Origin: an uncultured Ruminococcus sp.
GTDB taxonomy: Bacteria > Bacillota > Clostridia > Oscillospirales > CAG-272
Reading direction: 5' to 3'
Length of the DNA stretch: 51,907 bases
Assembly: GCA_902762505.1 (NCBI GenBank)
Contig: CACWOQ010000030.1
Span: forward strand, 1-51,907
Each line of letters opens with the position of its first letter. The stretch's first letter is position 1. Shown piece by piece: positions 32,895-41,502 of the stretch. Under the pieces are notes generated by a model. The model was not told the origin of the DNA, did not search any database, and was given only the letters and a program-made list of their open reading frames with translations. The position numbers were made by a program, and so were the translations under genes.

Positions 32895-34625
32895 ATGACT
32901 GTACACTGCATCGGAAACGGCAGGGTCTGCGTATACGGCAGAGGAGCAGAGGTGTTTCAGGCGTTCGGACCGGAATATTCTTCGCCGCAGGCGTTTTGCA
33001 TAAAGCCGGACGCCGCCTTCACGGAGACGCGGAAGCTGTCGCGCGTCGCGTACAAGCACGTCTTTCGGGAATGCGTGATGCTCGACTTTATACCGGAGGG
33101 AGCGGATCTGTTTATACGCGGGATACGCGGGAAATGTACGTTTTCGGTATGCTTTGAAAACGGACACGTGAGCCCGACGCCGTATGAAAACACGGTGATC
33201 TCGGTCACGAAGCCCGGCGCGCCGACGTACGTTTACGAGTTTGAGGACGGGCGCCCGAACGCATACACGTCCGGCAAATTCAGATATACCGCGCTCAGAT
33301 ATTCGGGCGAGATCGAAGCCCGGACCGTTTCCCCGTATGAGATCAGCTTCACCGTGAACGGCACAGCCGCGCTCGTGTTTGCGTTCTCACACACGCCGCG
33401 CGGAGTTTTCGACCGGCTTGACTCGGCGGATACGTATCTGACGGCGATGCAGGATGAAAACGATCCCCGGCTTTATCCGGAAAGAGATATGAATATCGGG
33501 GCGGATCATCCGTATTATAAAGTGATCCGCGACGGATACGACGTGATAGCCGCGCAGCAGTCGGAGCGCGGATCGGTGCTCGCCGGATATAATTATCATC
33601 TGAGCTACGTACGCGACAATTACGGCGTGTTCAGATTTTTCCTCGCCTGCGGCGCGTATGAGCGCGCGAGGGCGATGCTTGGATACTATATCAAAGTCTT
33701 CCGTGAAAACGGCAGGATACAGAACGCCCAGGGAATGACGGAATACGCGTTCCACGTTCACGAAAACGACGCCGTTGAAATAACGGGATATCTCGTGCTT
33801 ATGTTCACGTCGTATTATAAAGCGACCGGGGATGAAAATACGCTCCTCGAAGGTATGCCGCTCATCGTATATTGCCTTGAAGCGCAGCATGACAGCATGA
33901 TAAACGGAATGCTTACGTTCAACGGCGACGAAACGTATATCGCCGGCGGATTTCTGCCGCGCAGCGCGATAAACGACGGCTCGGCGGAAGCGACGGCTCT
34001 GTATCACAAGGCGATAACGGAGGCGACGAAGACGGCGAAAGAGCGCATTCCGGCGGATCTGTTAAAGAAGATGCAAGCGGACAGGAAAGAAATCGAGCGA
34101 TGCTTTGAAAAACGCTTTTTCGGCGGTGACGGTACGTTTTACTGCAACTGTCCGGAGAGCGGATACGCGCCCGCGGTACGCCCGGGCGGACCGCTGCTCT
34201 GCGGACACGGGCTCGGTATGGGATTCAGAAACAAAAACGGCGACTACGTCTGCCCGGACTGCCTGAATAAGGATCTGCCGCCGCTGTTCCCGGGACTTTA
34301 CGGCAGGCGCTTCACTACCGAGGCGGCGCTGCTTTGCCCGGCGTTCTCCGGCGTTACGCTGATACCGCGCGCGATTCTGAAAAAGACGGGCGACGGTGTG
34401 CTCGCGTCACTTCCGACAAGGGAAAGATCGGTCGGATACGAGTACGGAATGGCGATATGCGCGTCGGGATACGACAGGGACGGCGTCGAAAGAATGATGG
34501 CGCTGCGCGACGAATTCGGCGCGTGGAGCGAATACTACGACCGCGGCAATCAGTCCGGAACGCTCTGCCGTCCGTGGGAAACTGCGGTCAATCTCACGGC
34601 GGTGATCGAAAACCCGGAGCAATAA
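32895..34625 (+). CDS. (alpha/alpha)6-barrel glycosidase-like protein
   Basis: The 576-residue protein starts at ATG 32895 with GGAGAGG upstream. The first 190 residues are beta-rich; the rest is a helical repeat typical of (alpha/alpha)6 glycosidases such as GH15/GH63: YNYHLSYVRDNYGVFRFFLACGAYERA, MTEYAFHVHENDAVEITGY with candidate acid residues, YYKATGDENTLLEGM, and GNQSGTLCRPWETAVNLTAV near the end. CNCPESGY and CGHGLGMG..CPDCLNKD (about 415-455) are an unusual Cys-rich insertion. No signal peptide, so a cytoplasmic oligosaccharide or glycolipid substrate is likely. It ends the operon begun at 30003. Confidence 0.65.
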   Translation: MTVHCIGNGRVCVYGRGAEVFQAFGPEYSSPQAFCIKPDAAFTETRKLSRVAYKHVFRECVMLDFIPEGADLFIRGIRGKCTFSVCFENGHVSPTPYENTVISVTKPGAPTYVYEFEDGRPNAYTSGKFRYTALRYSGEIEARTVSPYEISFTVNGTAALVFAFSHTPRGVFDRLDSADTYLTAMQDENDPRLYPERDMNIGADHPYYKVIRDGYDVIAAQQSERGSVLAGYNYHLSYVRDNYGVFRFFLACGAYERARAMLGYYIKVFRENGRIQNAQGMTEYAFHVHENDAVEITGYLVLMFTSYYKATGDENTLLEGMPLIVYCLEAQHDSMINGMLTFNGDETYIAGGFLPRSAINDGSAEATALYHKAITEATKTAKERIPADLLKKMQADRKEIERCFEKRFFGGDGTFYCNCPESGYAPAVRPGGPLLCGHGLGMGFRNKNGDYVCPDCLNKDLPPLFPGLYGRRFTTEAALLCPAFSGVTLIPRAILKKTGDGVLASLPTRERSVGYEYGMAICASGYDRDGVERMMALRDEFGAWSEYYDRGNQSGTLCRPWETAVNLTAVIENPEQ

Positions 34626-34650
34626 AAAACGGAAAGGTTATGCCTTTCCG
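34624..34650 (-). terminator. Terminator facing the aro operon
   Basis: CGGAAAGG (34630-34637), a 5-nt loop and CCTTTCCG (34643-34650), with six Ts on the minus strand (34629-34624). It has no U tract on the + strand. It would stop transcripts of the aro operon about 430 nt past aroF, after repeat copy B. Confidence 0.7.
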
Positions 34651-34651
34651 T

Positions 34652-34790
34652 GTCATCCTGAGCGAAGCGAAGGATCTCCTTCGATTATTACCGCACCTCG
34701 CCGCATGCCGCCGCGCGAACCGCATAACCTTCCCCTATTGGGGAAGGGGGACAGTGCTCTGCACGATGGATGAGGCGATCTACCTTGTTC
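34652..34790. repeat. Mosaic intergenic repeats (GAGCGAAGCGAAGGATC and GGGGAAGG types)
   Basis: GTCATCCTGAGCGAAGCGA (34652-34670) recurs at 39100-39118 as GTCATCCCGAGCGAAGCGA and shortened at 34998-35016. GCCGCCGCGCGAACCGC (34709-34725) recurs at 38639-38655. CTTCCCC-TATTG-GGGGAAG forms a small hairpin (34732-34746). No gene lies between 34626 and 35063; this whole stretch between convergent operons is repeat material. Confidence 0.75.
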
Positions 34791-35020
34791 CGGTGCTGCC
34801 CCCCATAAAGGCGAAAACAGCCGTTTAAGTTATCAGTTATCAGTTATGAGTTATGAGCGCTCCGCGCGTTTTTCCGTGCCCCCCTCAACTCTCTCGGAGT
34901 TGTGGGAGGGGAAGAGGGGGTTTGGGGGTTTTGAGGGGTGGGACCCCCAAGAGCGTGAAAGCCGCAGAGCACGTACGGTCGGAGCCGCCGCGTCCGGTCA
35001 TCCTTAGCGAAGGATCTTCT
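34788..35020 (+). repeat. Dispersed repeat, copy B
   Basis: The 5' part shares TTCCGGTGCTGCCCCCC and GGCGAAAACAGCCGTTTA with copy C, has four heptads (AGTTATC twice, AGTTATG twice, 34828-34855) and the GAGCGCTCCGCGCG block. The 3' part (about 34880-35002) is a second module, with a CAACTC-TCTCG-GAGTTG hairpin, the GGGTTTGGGGGTTTTGAGG run and AGCACGTACGGTCGGAGCC, nearly identical to 38985-39107. In copy A that hairpin position is taken by a different one, so modules are swapped between copies. Confidence 0.85.
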
Positions 35021-35063
35021 TCGATTCTCGCCGCACCGCGATCAGACCCGCCGGCGATCCCCG

Positions 35064-36092
35064 TTACAGAGCGTCCGCTATATCGTATATGAGTCTTTCC
35101 GTATCATCCCATCCAAGGCACGGGTCCGTGATCGATCTTCCGTAGACCCCGCCTCCCACGGGCTGGCATCCTTCCTCTATATAGCTTTCTATCATCAGTC
35201 CTTTGACGATGCTTTTCACTTCTTTGGAATAACGGCAGGACTGAAGCACTTCCTTTGCGATCCTTACCTGCTCCTTATGATTCTTGTTTGAATTGCTGTG
35301 ATTCGTATCTACCATTACGGCGGGGTTCCGCAGTCCCTTTTCCATATAAAGCTCATACAGGCCGATAAGGTCCTCGTAATGGTAATTCGGCAGGGACTGT
35401 CCGTGCTTGTTCACGTATCCGCGGAGTATCGCGTGGGCGTATTTGTTTCCCGTGCTTTCGACCTCCCAGCCGCGGTAAATGAACGCGTGCGGATGCTGCG
35501 CCGCCGTGATCGAATTCATCATCACCGAGATATCGCCGCCCGTCGGGTTTTTCATCCCCACCGGGATATCGAGCCCGCTTGCGGTCAGTCTGTGCTGCTG
35601 GTCCTCGACGCTTCTCGCGCCGACGGCGACGTAGCTCAACAGATCGGACAGATATCTGTGGTTCTCCGTATAAAGCATCTCGTCGGCTGTGGAAAGTCCT
35701 GTCTGTTCAAGGACCTTCATATGCACCTCGCGTATCGAGATGATGCCCTTCAAAAGATCCGAGCTCTTCGTCGGGTCCGGCTGATGGAGCATTCCCTTGT
35801 ATCCGTCTCCTATCGTACGCGGCTTGTTCGTGTAGATCCTCGGGATTATTATGATCTTGTCTTCGACCTTATCCTGTACCTTTCTGAGTCTTGAAACGTA
35901 ATCGAGCACAGGCTCCTCCGCGTCAGCCGAGCACGGTCCGATAACGAGCAGGAATTTATCGCTTTCGCCGGAGAAAACGGCTTTTATCCCCTCGTCCCTC
36001 TCTCTCTTTATTTCCGCAAGCTCCTCCGTTAACGGATACATCCCTTTTATCTCTTGCGGGATCGGAAGTTTGCGCTTGAACATCATATTCAT
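35064..36092 (-). CDS. aroF: 3-Deoxy-7-phosphoheptulonate (DAHP) synthase
   Basis: This enzyme joins PEP and erythrose-4-phosphate, the first shikimate step (EC 2.5.1.54). The 342-residue chain is the AroFGH (type I-alpha) kind: LVIGPCSADAEEP, IPRIYTNKPRTIGDGYKGML, ARSVEDQQHRLTASGL, GMKNPTGGD, VMVDTNHSNSNKNHKEQ and GVYGRSITDPCLGWDDTE. The N-terminal arm is present, so feedback inhibition by Phe or Tyr is plausible. AGGAGA lies 9 nt before ATG 36092, just after the tyrA stop. It is the last gene of the pheA operon, odd for the first enzyme of the pathway. Confidence 0.96.
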   Translation of the reverse strand: MNMMFKRKLPIPQEIKGMYPLTEELAEIKRERDEGIKAVFSGESDKFLLVIGPCSADAEEPVLDYVSRLRKVQDKVEDKIIIIPRIYTNKPRTIGDGYKGMLHQPDPTKSSDLLKGIISIREVHMKVLEQTGLSTADEMLYTENHRYLSDLLSYVAVGARSVEDQQHRLTASGLDIPVGMKNPTGGDISVMMNSITAAQHPHAFIYRGWEVESTGNKYAHAILRGYVNKHGQSLPNYHYEDLIGLYELYMEKGLRNPAVMVDTNHSNSNKNHKEQVRIAKEVLQSCRYSKEVKSIVKGLMIESYIEEGCQPVGGGVYGRSITDPCLGWDDTERLIYDIADAL

Positions 36093-36096
36093 ACCG

Positions 36097-36969
36097 TCAG
36101 TTCTCCTGCATATTCGTTTTATCGAACGCCGCTCTGCGCTCCGTCGACATTCTCATCATTTCCTTCAGCTTTTCAACGTTTTCGTCGGCTATGTACGTTC
36201 TCATCCTGTACAGCTCGCCCGAGAACTCGTCGATCATCGAGATAAGCGATTTCTTGTTGAGCAAAAACAGCTCCGACCACATGTCCTCGTTAATCCGCGC
36301 GATCCTCGTAAGATCGCGGAAAGAGTCTCCCGTGTATTCCTTAAGCTTCGGCACGTCGCTGCACGTCATCAGCGACACGGCTATGCAGTGCGTCAGCTGA
36401 GACAGATACGCGATCATATCGTCGTGCGCCTCCGGGCTCAGCTCCGCAACGTGCGCAAATCCGAGCGTATGCCCGAGATCCTTGCACATCCTTATCGCGT
36501 CGGGCGTGTTTTTATCCGTCGGCGTGACTATATAGTTCGCCTCTCTGAATATCGAATCGTCGCTGTTCTGCACACCGTAGACCTCGCGTCCCGCCATGGG
36601 GTGCGCGGCGATGAATTCGACGTCGTCCGGCAGCATATCCTGTATTTTGTATACTATACACTGCTTGACGCCCGTAACGTCCGTGATCACAGCCCCCGGC
36701 TTGATGTGCTTTCCGTATTCTTCGATCCACTCGACGAAAACGTGCGGATAAAGCGCGAAAACGATCAGATCCGCCCAGCCGATCACGTCGGGATCGGGTT
36801 CAGTCGTCCCCCCTGCTATCATTCCCTCGCCGATCGCGTAATCGATCGACGACTGCGAGCGCGTTACGGCTTTTACGGTAAAGCCCTTTTTCGTAAGCGC
36901 CCTGGCGTAAGATCCGCCGAGCAGTCCGAGCCCGACTATCAGTATTCTCGTATCCTTATCAAATTTCAT
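36097..36969 (-). CDS. tyrA: Prephenate dehydrogenase
   Basis: TyrA oxidatively decarboxylates prephenate to 4-hydroxyphenylpyruvate, the Tyr branch. The 290 residues begin with a Rossmann fold (RILIVGLGLLGGSYARAL), include LIVFALYPH, ITDVTGVKQ, EFIAAHPMAGREVYG with the conserved His, and the helical dimer domain (ARINEDMWSELFLLNK). No ACT domain is fused at the C-terminus, so Tyr feedback is not obvious; the leader attenuator may provide it. It overlaps aroA by 11 nt. Confidence 0.93.
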   Translation of the reverse strand: MKFDKDTRILIVGLGLLGGSYARALTKKGFTVKAVTRSQSSIDYAIGEGMIAGGTTEPDPDVIGWADLIVFALYPHVFVEWIEEYGKHIKPGAVITDVTGVKQCIVYKIQDMLPDDVEFIAAHPMAGREVYGVQNSDDSIFREANYIVTPTDKNTPDAIRMCKDLGHTLGFAHVAELSPEAHDDMIAYLSQLTHCIAVSLMTCSDVPKLKEYTGDSFRDLTRIARINEDMWSELFLLNKKSLISMIDEFSGELYRMRTYIADENVEKLKEMMRMSTERRAAFDKTNMQEN

Positions 36970-38149
36970 ATCCGACTCCTATCCCGAGGCGTTCAAGATC
37001 GCCGAAAAATCCGGGATAACTTTTATTCACCGCTTCGGCTCCGTCGATCTCGCCGCCCGTGAGCGTCAGAAGGACGGACAGCGCCATAACGACGCGGTGA
37101 TCGTTATGACCGTACAGCGCCGTATCCGGGCGCCGTATCCCGCTTTTTATCTCTATTTCATCATCAAAGACCGTGACCTCCGCGCCGAATTTACGCAGCT
37201 CGGCAGCCATCGCCTCGCCTCTGTCGCTTTCCTTCGCACGGAGTCTCGAGGTCCCCTTGAGCCTCGCGCCGTGAAGCGCGGCAGCGGCAGCCATGAGGAC
37301 GGGACCGTTATCCGGGCAATCCGTGATATCTATCCCGGCGTATCCTTCGCGCAGGCTCGCAAGCTGCTTGACGCAGACGCGGTCGCCCTGAACGCTGTCC
37401 GGATCGAGTCCGGTCACCGTAACGTCGCCGAAAAGTCCGAGCGCAAAAAGGAAAGCCGCGTTTGACCAGTCCCCCTCGACGACCGCGTCTGTACCGCGGT
37501 AAGGACCGCCGTCGATCCGGATCGTGCATTCATCTTCCCATTCCGTTTTCACGCCGTATCTTTCCATCACCGTGCGGGTTATCTCTATATACGGCCGCGA
37601 AACGACGGGTAAAGACAGTCTTATCCTCTGCACGCGCCCGGAAAGCGGGGCTGCGAGCATCAGCCCCGTAACGAACTGACTTGAAACCGAGCCGTCGATC
37701 AGCATATCGATATCCGTAAGCCTGCCGCCGACTCTGAGCGAGTCTTTGTTTTTTTCGAATATCAGCCCTTTTTCGCGGCAGATATCCCGGTAAACGCCGA
37801 GCGGCCGCTCCATAAGCCGCTCCGAGCCGCGGAAAACGCGTTCCTCTCCGAGAAACAGACAGACCGGAATGAAAAATCTGAGCGTACTTCCGCTTTCGCG
37901 GCAGTAAAGATCTCCGCCGGAGCCTCCCGACGGGGTGACGTACGCCGTATCGCCCGAAAGACGGACGTCGGCGCAGAGTGCGCGGCAGCAGTCGATGCTC
38001 GCAAGCACGTCCTCGCTTTCATATACTCCGCGTATCGTCCCGGGACTTTCCGCAAGCGATGAGCAGATAAGCATCCGGTGAGCATAGCTTTTGGCAGGAG
38101 GGGCTTTTACCGTGCCGCAGGCGCGGCTTTTTTCTATATATACCTTCAT
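36959..38149 (-). CDS. aroA: 3-Phosphoshikimate 1-carboxyvinyltransferase (EPSP synthase)
   Basis: EPSP synthase (EC 2.5.1.19), 396 residues, somewhat shorter than the usual 427. PPAKSYAHRMLICSSLA near the start binds shikimate-3-phosphate and PEP; YCRESGSTLRFFIPV stands where class I enzymes have GNAGTAMR, as in a Clostridia-type divergent group. SVSSQFVTGLMLAAP, VEGDWSNAAFLFALG, RAKESDRGEAMAAEL and GHNDHRVVMAL complete the set. It overlaps aroQ by ATGA and tyrA by 11 nt. Confidence 0.94.
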   Translation of the reverse strand: MKVYIEKSRACGTVKAPPAKSYAHRMLICSSLAESPGTIRGVYESEDVLASIDCCRALCADVRLSGDTAYVTPSGGSGGDLYCRESGSTLRFFIPVCLFLGEERVFRGSERLMERPLGVYRDICREKGLIFEKNKDSLRVGGRLTDIDMLIDGSVSSQFVTGLMLAAPLSGRVQRIRLSLPVVSRPYIEITRTVMERYGVKTEWEDECTIRIDGGPYRGTDAVVEGDWSNAAFLFALGLFGDVTVTGLDPDSVQGDRVCVKQLASLREGYAGIDITDCPDNGPVLMAAAAALHGARLKGTSRLRAKESDRGEAMAAELRKFGAEVTVFDDEIEIKSGIRRPDTALYGHNDHRVVMALSVLLTLTGGEIDGAEAVNKSYPGFFGDLERLGIGVGYEI

Positions 38150-38568
38150 GACAGAAAATGGTCCACCGCGCGCAGATAACCGTCAAAGCCGAGCCCTTTT
38201 ACCGTCTTTTCGGCGTACAGCCCGACGTAACTGATCCGGCGGAACGGCTCGCGCTCGGAGATGTCGGAGATATGCACCTCGACGGTGCGGATACCGACAG
38301 CCTTCAGCGCGTCAAGTATCGCAATGCTCGTGTGGGTATACGCGGCGGGGTTTATGACAATGCCGTCGTATACGCCGTATGCGCGCTGTATCACGTCGAC
38401 GATATCGCCCTCGTGATTTGACTGAAAAAAGTCGACGGCGACGCCTTTGCCGTCACAGTAAGATCTGATCATCGCTTCGAGATCGGAAAGAGTCCGCTTT
38501 CCGTAGATCTCCGGCTCTCTGACTCCCAGCATATTGAGGTTGGGACCGTTGATAACAAGCAGCTTCAT
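38146..38568 (-). CDS. aroQ: 3-Dehydroquinate dehydratase, type II
   Basis: AroQ removes water from 3-dehydroquinate (EC 4.2.1.10). At 140 residues it matches the small dodecameric type II family: INGPNLNMLGVREPEIYG with the active-site Asn and Tyr region, FFQSNHEGDIVD, VINPAAYTHTSIAI and EVHISDISEREPFRRISYV with the catalytic His. AAAGGAG is 6 nt before ATG 38568. It follows repeat copy C, so it may be transcribed by read-through from aroEK or from a weak local promoter; a CCCCGCG-CGCGGGG hairpin (38603-38625) stands in its leader. Confidence 0.96.
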   Translation of the reverse strand: MKLLVINGPNLNMLGVREPEIYGKRTLSDLEAMIRSYCDGKGVAVDFFQSNHEGDIVDVIQRAYGVYDGIVINPAAYTHTSIAILDALKAVGIRTVEVHISDISEREPFRRISYVGLYAEKTVKGLGFDGYLRAVDHFLS

Positions 38569-38626
38569 AAGCGCTCCTTTAATATAATTACATTATTACA
38601 GCCCCCGCGCAGACAGTCCGCGGGGC

Positions 38627-39135
38627 ATAAACAGCCGAGCCGCCGCGCGAACCGCGTTCCGGTGCTGCCCCCCCAACAGCCCGGAACGCGATGATCCGGC
38701 TGAGCCGGATCATAAAGGCGAAAACAGCCGTTTAAGTTATCAGTTATCAGTTATGAGTTATGAGCGCTCCGCGCGTTTTTCCACGCCCCATCAATTCACG
38801 AAATTGGTGGAGGGGAAGAGGGGGGTGACGAGCCTTGCGCCGCCGGGGGCGGATACAGCAAGGCGAGGAAGGCGCCGCGGTCGAATAAGTCGAGCACTGG
38901 CGCGGCAGCGCCGCGAAGACTTCTTCGGGTACCGCAAGCGGGGATTCAATCAGGTTCCTCGAAACTTCGCCCGGAGACTCGCGCCCCCTCAACTCTCTCG
39001 GAGTTGTGGGAGGGGTAAGGGGGTTTGGGGGTTTTGAGGGGTGGGACCCCCAAGAGCGTAAAAGCCGCGGAGCACGTACGGTCGGAGCCGCCGCGTCTCG
39101 TCATCCCGAGCGAAGCGAAGGGTCTCATCGTATCC
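38627..39135 (+). repeat. Dispersed repeat, copy C, inside the aro operon
   Basis: The gap between aroQ and aroEK (38569-39172) has no gene. It contains the GATCCGGCTGAGCCGGATC palindrome (38693-38711), four heptads (38735-38762), the GAGCGCTCCGCGCG block and a CCATCAATT-AATTGGTGG hairpin, matching copy A; then about 150 nt of unique sequence; then the second module (38985-39107) matching copy B; then GTCATCCCGAGCGAAGCGA. Insertion into an otherwise tightly overlapped operon suggests a mobile or recently spread element that does not abolish transcription. Confidence 0.85.
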
Positions 39136-39172
39136 CTGTCGCACACCGCCCGCCGCGGGGCTCTTTGGCTGC

Positions 39173-40411
39173 TCAGCGTCCTGATCTTGACACGATATTT
39201 AATATTTCCGCCGCGCATTCAGGCGCCGATCCGTTGTTTTCCACAATATAATCCGCCGTGTCCTCATAAATCTTTTTCCGCTCGGCGTATCTTTTTTCAA
39301 GCGCCGCTCTGTCCGACGACAGCGGGCGCGTGACGTCCGGGACTATTTTATCGATATCCCGCTTTATATAGATTATCCGCCCGTTTCGGGCAAGCGCTTT
39401 TACGTTTTGCTCTCTCAGCACCGCGCCTCCGCCCGTCGCTATAACGGCGCCGCGTGCTTTTGACGCGAGCTCCTCTATGACCGCTTCTTCAACGTCCCGG
39501 AAAGCCGGCTCGCCGTGCGCCCGTATATAATCGGGTACCGGTCCGACCCTCTCCGCCGCCAGCGAATCCGTATCGTAAAACGCGCGTCCGAGCTTTTCCG
39601 CGATCATTTTTCCGACCGTGGTCTTTCCGCTCCCGGGCATTCCCGTCAGTACGATGTTTTCCGTCCGCGACAGAAGCGTTTTGTAAACGGCTTCGGTCTC
39701 CGCGTCGGATACCGGCTCGCCGGTGAACAGCTCCGCCGCTCTCATCGCCTGGCTGACGAGCATATACAGCCCGCCTGCCGCCGGTATTCCCCTCTCCTGT
39801 GCGTCAAGCATCAGCGAGGTGCGAAGGGGGTTATATATCACGTCGAACACGCCCGACACGCCGTCAAGCGCGCTCGGCGGAACGGGCGATCTGCCCGTTT
39901 GCGGGTACATCCCGACCGGCGTCGCGTTTACGATAAAGTCGGGTCCGTACGCTTCAAGCTCACCGTAACCTATGCTTTTGCCGTCCGGCGTCCTGCTGAC
40001 GCACGCGACGCCGGCGCCGAGCTCGCGGCAAACGCAGCTGACTGTTTTTGACGTGCCTCCCGTACCGAGCACCGCGACTTTTCTGCCCGCCATTGAGAAT
40101 CCGGCGCGGCGCAGCGTGTCTTTGACGCCCGTGCAGTCCGTATTATACCCGTACAGTTTTCCGTCGCGGTTGACTACCGTGTTCACCGCTCCGATCCGCC
40201 TCGCGTTGTCGTCGATATGATACAGATACGGGATGACCTTTTCCTTGTACGGTATCGTCACGTTGATCCCGTCGAAATCCGCCGCCGTCATAAAAGCGCG
40301 CATCTCTTCCTCGCTCATGGGGCAGAGCTCGTATTCGTATCTGCCGAGCATTTCGTGTATTATCTTTGAATAGCTGTGGGGGAGCTTTTCCCCTATCAGA
40401 CCGTATTTCAT
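39173..40411 (-). CDS. aroEK: Shikimate dehydrogenase-shikimate kinase fusion
   Basis: One 412-residue chain carries two consecutive steps. Residues 1-250 are AroE: LIGEKLPHSYSKIIHEML, INVTIPYKEKVIPYL with the catalytic Lys, GYNTDCTGV, VAVLGTGGTSKTVSCV (NADP loop) and NATPVGMYP. Residues about 253-412 are AroK: LTGMPGSGKTTVGKMIAEKLGR (P-loop), FYDTDSLAAE, FRDVEEAVIEELA, VIATGGGAVL and RPLSSDRAAL. ATG 40411 is set by GGAGG 5 nt upstream and the ATGA overlap with aroC. Channelling of shikimate between the domains is possible but unproven. Confidence 0.95.
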   Translation of the reverse strand: MKYGLIGEKLPHSYSKIIHEMLGRYEYELCPMSEEEMRAFMTAADFDGINVTIPYKEKVIPYLYHIDDNARRIGAVNTVVNRDGKLYGYNTDCTGVKDTLRRAGFSMAGRKVAVLGTGGTSKTVSCVCRELGAGVACVSRTPDGKSIGYGELEAYGPDFIVNATPVGMYPQTGRSPVPPSALDGVSGVFDVIYNPLRTSLMLDAQERGIPAAGGLYMLVSQAMRAAELFTGEPVSDAETEAVYKTLLSRTENIVLTGMPGSGKTTVGKMIAEKLGRAFYDTDSLAAERVGPVPDYIRAHGEPAFRDVEEAVIEELASKARGAVIATGGGAVLREQNVKALARNGRIIYIKRDIDKIVPDVTRPLSSDRAALEKRYAERKKIYEDTADYIVENNGSAPECAAEILNIVSRSGR

Positions 40412-41502
40412 TTTTCCTCCGGGCACAGATAATCGTCGCCATATCTGACCGTGAGCAGGTCCGCGACGACGAGCGCCGTCAGCGCGTCGACGACAGCCCG
40501 CGCCCTGTGTATTATCATCGGGTCGTGTCTGCCGCGTATCGTATGAGTTATGTTCTCGCCCTTTATGAAATCCACTGTTTTCTGAGGCTTGTAGATCGAC
40601 GGCGTCGGCTTTACGACCGTGTTGAACACGATGGGTGCGCCGTTCGTTATACCGCCGTTCACGCCGCCGTTGCTGTTTTTGTCAAAAACTACCTCGCCGT
40701 TCTCGTATCTCAGCTCGTCGTTTCCCTCCGAGCCGAAAACTCCGGCAAATCCCGCACCGAGCCCGAACGTGACGCCCTTGACTCCCGGTACGGCGAATAT
40801 CGCGCGGCTGATCTCTCCCTCTACCGTCCCGAAGAACGGCTCTCCGACGCCGGCGGGCACGCCGACGCACGCCGTTTGAAGGATCCCGCCTATGCTGTCG
40901 CCGAGTTCCGCGCACCGCTCCGCCGCCGATCTCATCTGAGCCTCGGCTTCGTCCATCAGCGTCGGGAACGGCTTGTTATACAACAGCTCTATATCCTGCC
41001 GGTAGTCGCCGAAGCCCCGGTCCCTTATACTGCAAAGCTGAGATATATGCGTGCCGACGACGATCCCTTTATTTTTCAGCGCCCCTCTTATCACGGCGCA
41101 GGCGGCGACGATGCCCGCCGTCACTCTTCCGGAGAAATGGCCTCCCCCGCGGTAATCCTCGTATCCGTGATATTTCATATACGCGGAATAATCGGCGTGT
41201 CCGGGGCGCGCGGGGCCGTAATCGTAATCGCGGCTCTGCACGTTTTCGTTCTTGATCACTATGCAAAGCGGAGTTCCCGTCGTTTTGTCGTTGAAAACGC
41301 CGGATATTATGCTGAACTCATCCGGCTCGCGGCGCTTCGTCGATATTTTTCCCGACGGGCGGCGCATATCGAGCGCGTGTCCGATATCGGCTTCGTTTAC
41401 GGGTATACCGGGGGCAAGCCCGTCTATCACGGCGCAGATCGCCGGTCCGTGGCTTTCGCCGGAAAGCGTGAGCGTGATTGCGGATCCGATAGTATTCTTC
41501 AT
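40408..41502 (-). CDS. aroC: Chorismate synthase
   Basis: AroC turns EPSP into chorismate with reduced FMN (EC 4.2.3.5). The 364 residues carry LTLSGESHGPAICAVIDGLAPG, DYNYGPARPGHADY-like YDYGPARPGHADYSAYMKY, YRGGGHFSGRVTAGIVAA and GIQTACVGVPAGV-like segments, then SNGGVNGGITNGAPI and GRHDPMIIHRA near the end. Both overlaps, with aroB (4 nt) and aroEK (4 nt), are of the ATGA type. Confidence 0.96.
   Translation of the reverse strand: MKNTIGSAITLTLSGESHGPAICAVIDGLAPGIPVNEADIGHALDMRRPSGKISTKRREPDEFSIISGVFNDKTTGTPLCIVIKNENVQSRDYDYGPARPGHADYSAYMKYHGYEDYRGGGHFSGRVTAGIVAACAVIRGALKNKGIVVGTHISQLCSIRDRGFGDYRQDIELLYNKPFPTLMDEAEAQMRSAAERCAELGDSIGGILQTACVGVPAGVGEPFFGTVEGEISRAIFAVPGVKGVTFGLGAGFAGVFGSEGNDELRYENGEVVFDKNSNGGVNGGITNGAPIVFNTVVKPTPSIYKPQKTVDFIKGENITHTIRGRHDPMIIHRARAVVDALTALVVADLLTVRYGDDYLCPEEK

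Noticed and set aside
34334..35092. ORFs running into repeat copy B
   Set aside because: They consist of an out-of-frame piece of the glycosidase-like gene joined to repeat sequence, without ribosome sites.
38753..39333. Short ORFs inside repeat copy C
   Set aside because: Open frames in both directions through low-complexity repeat; not kept between copies B and C.
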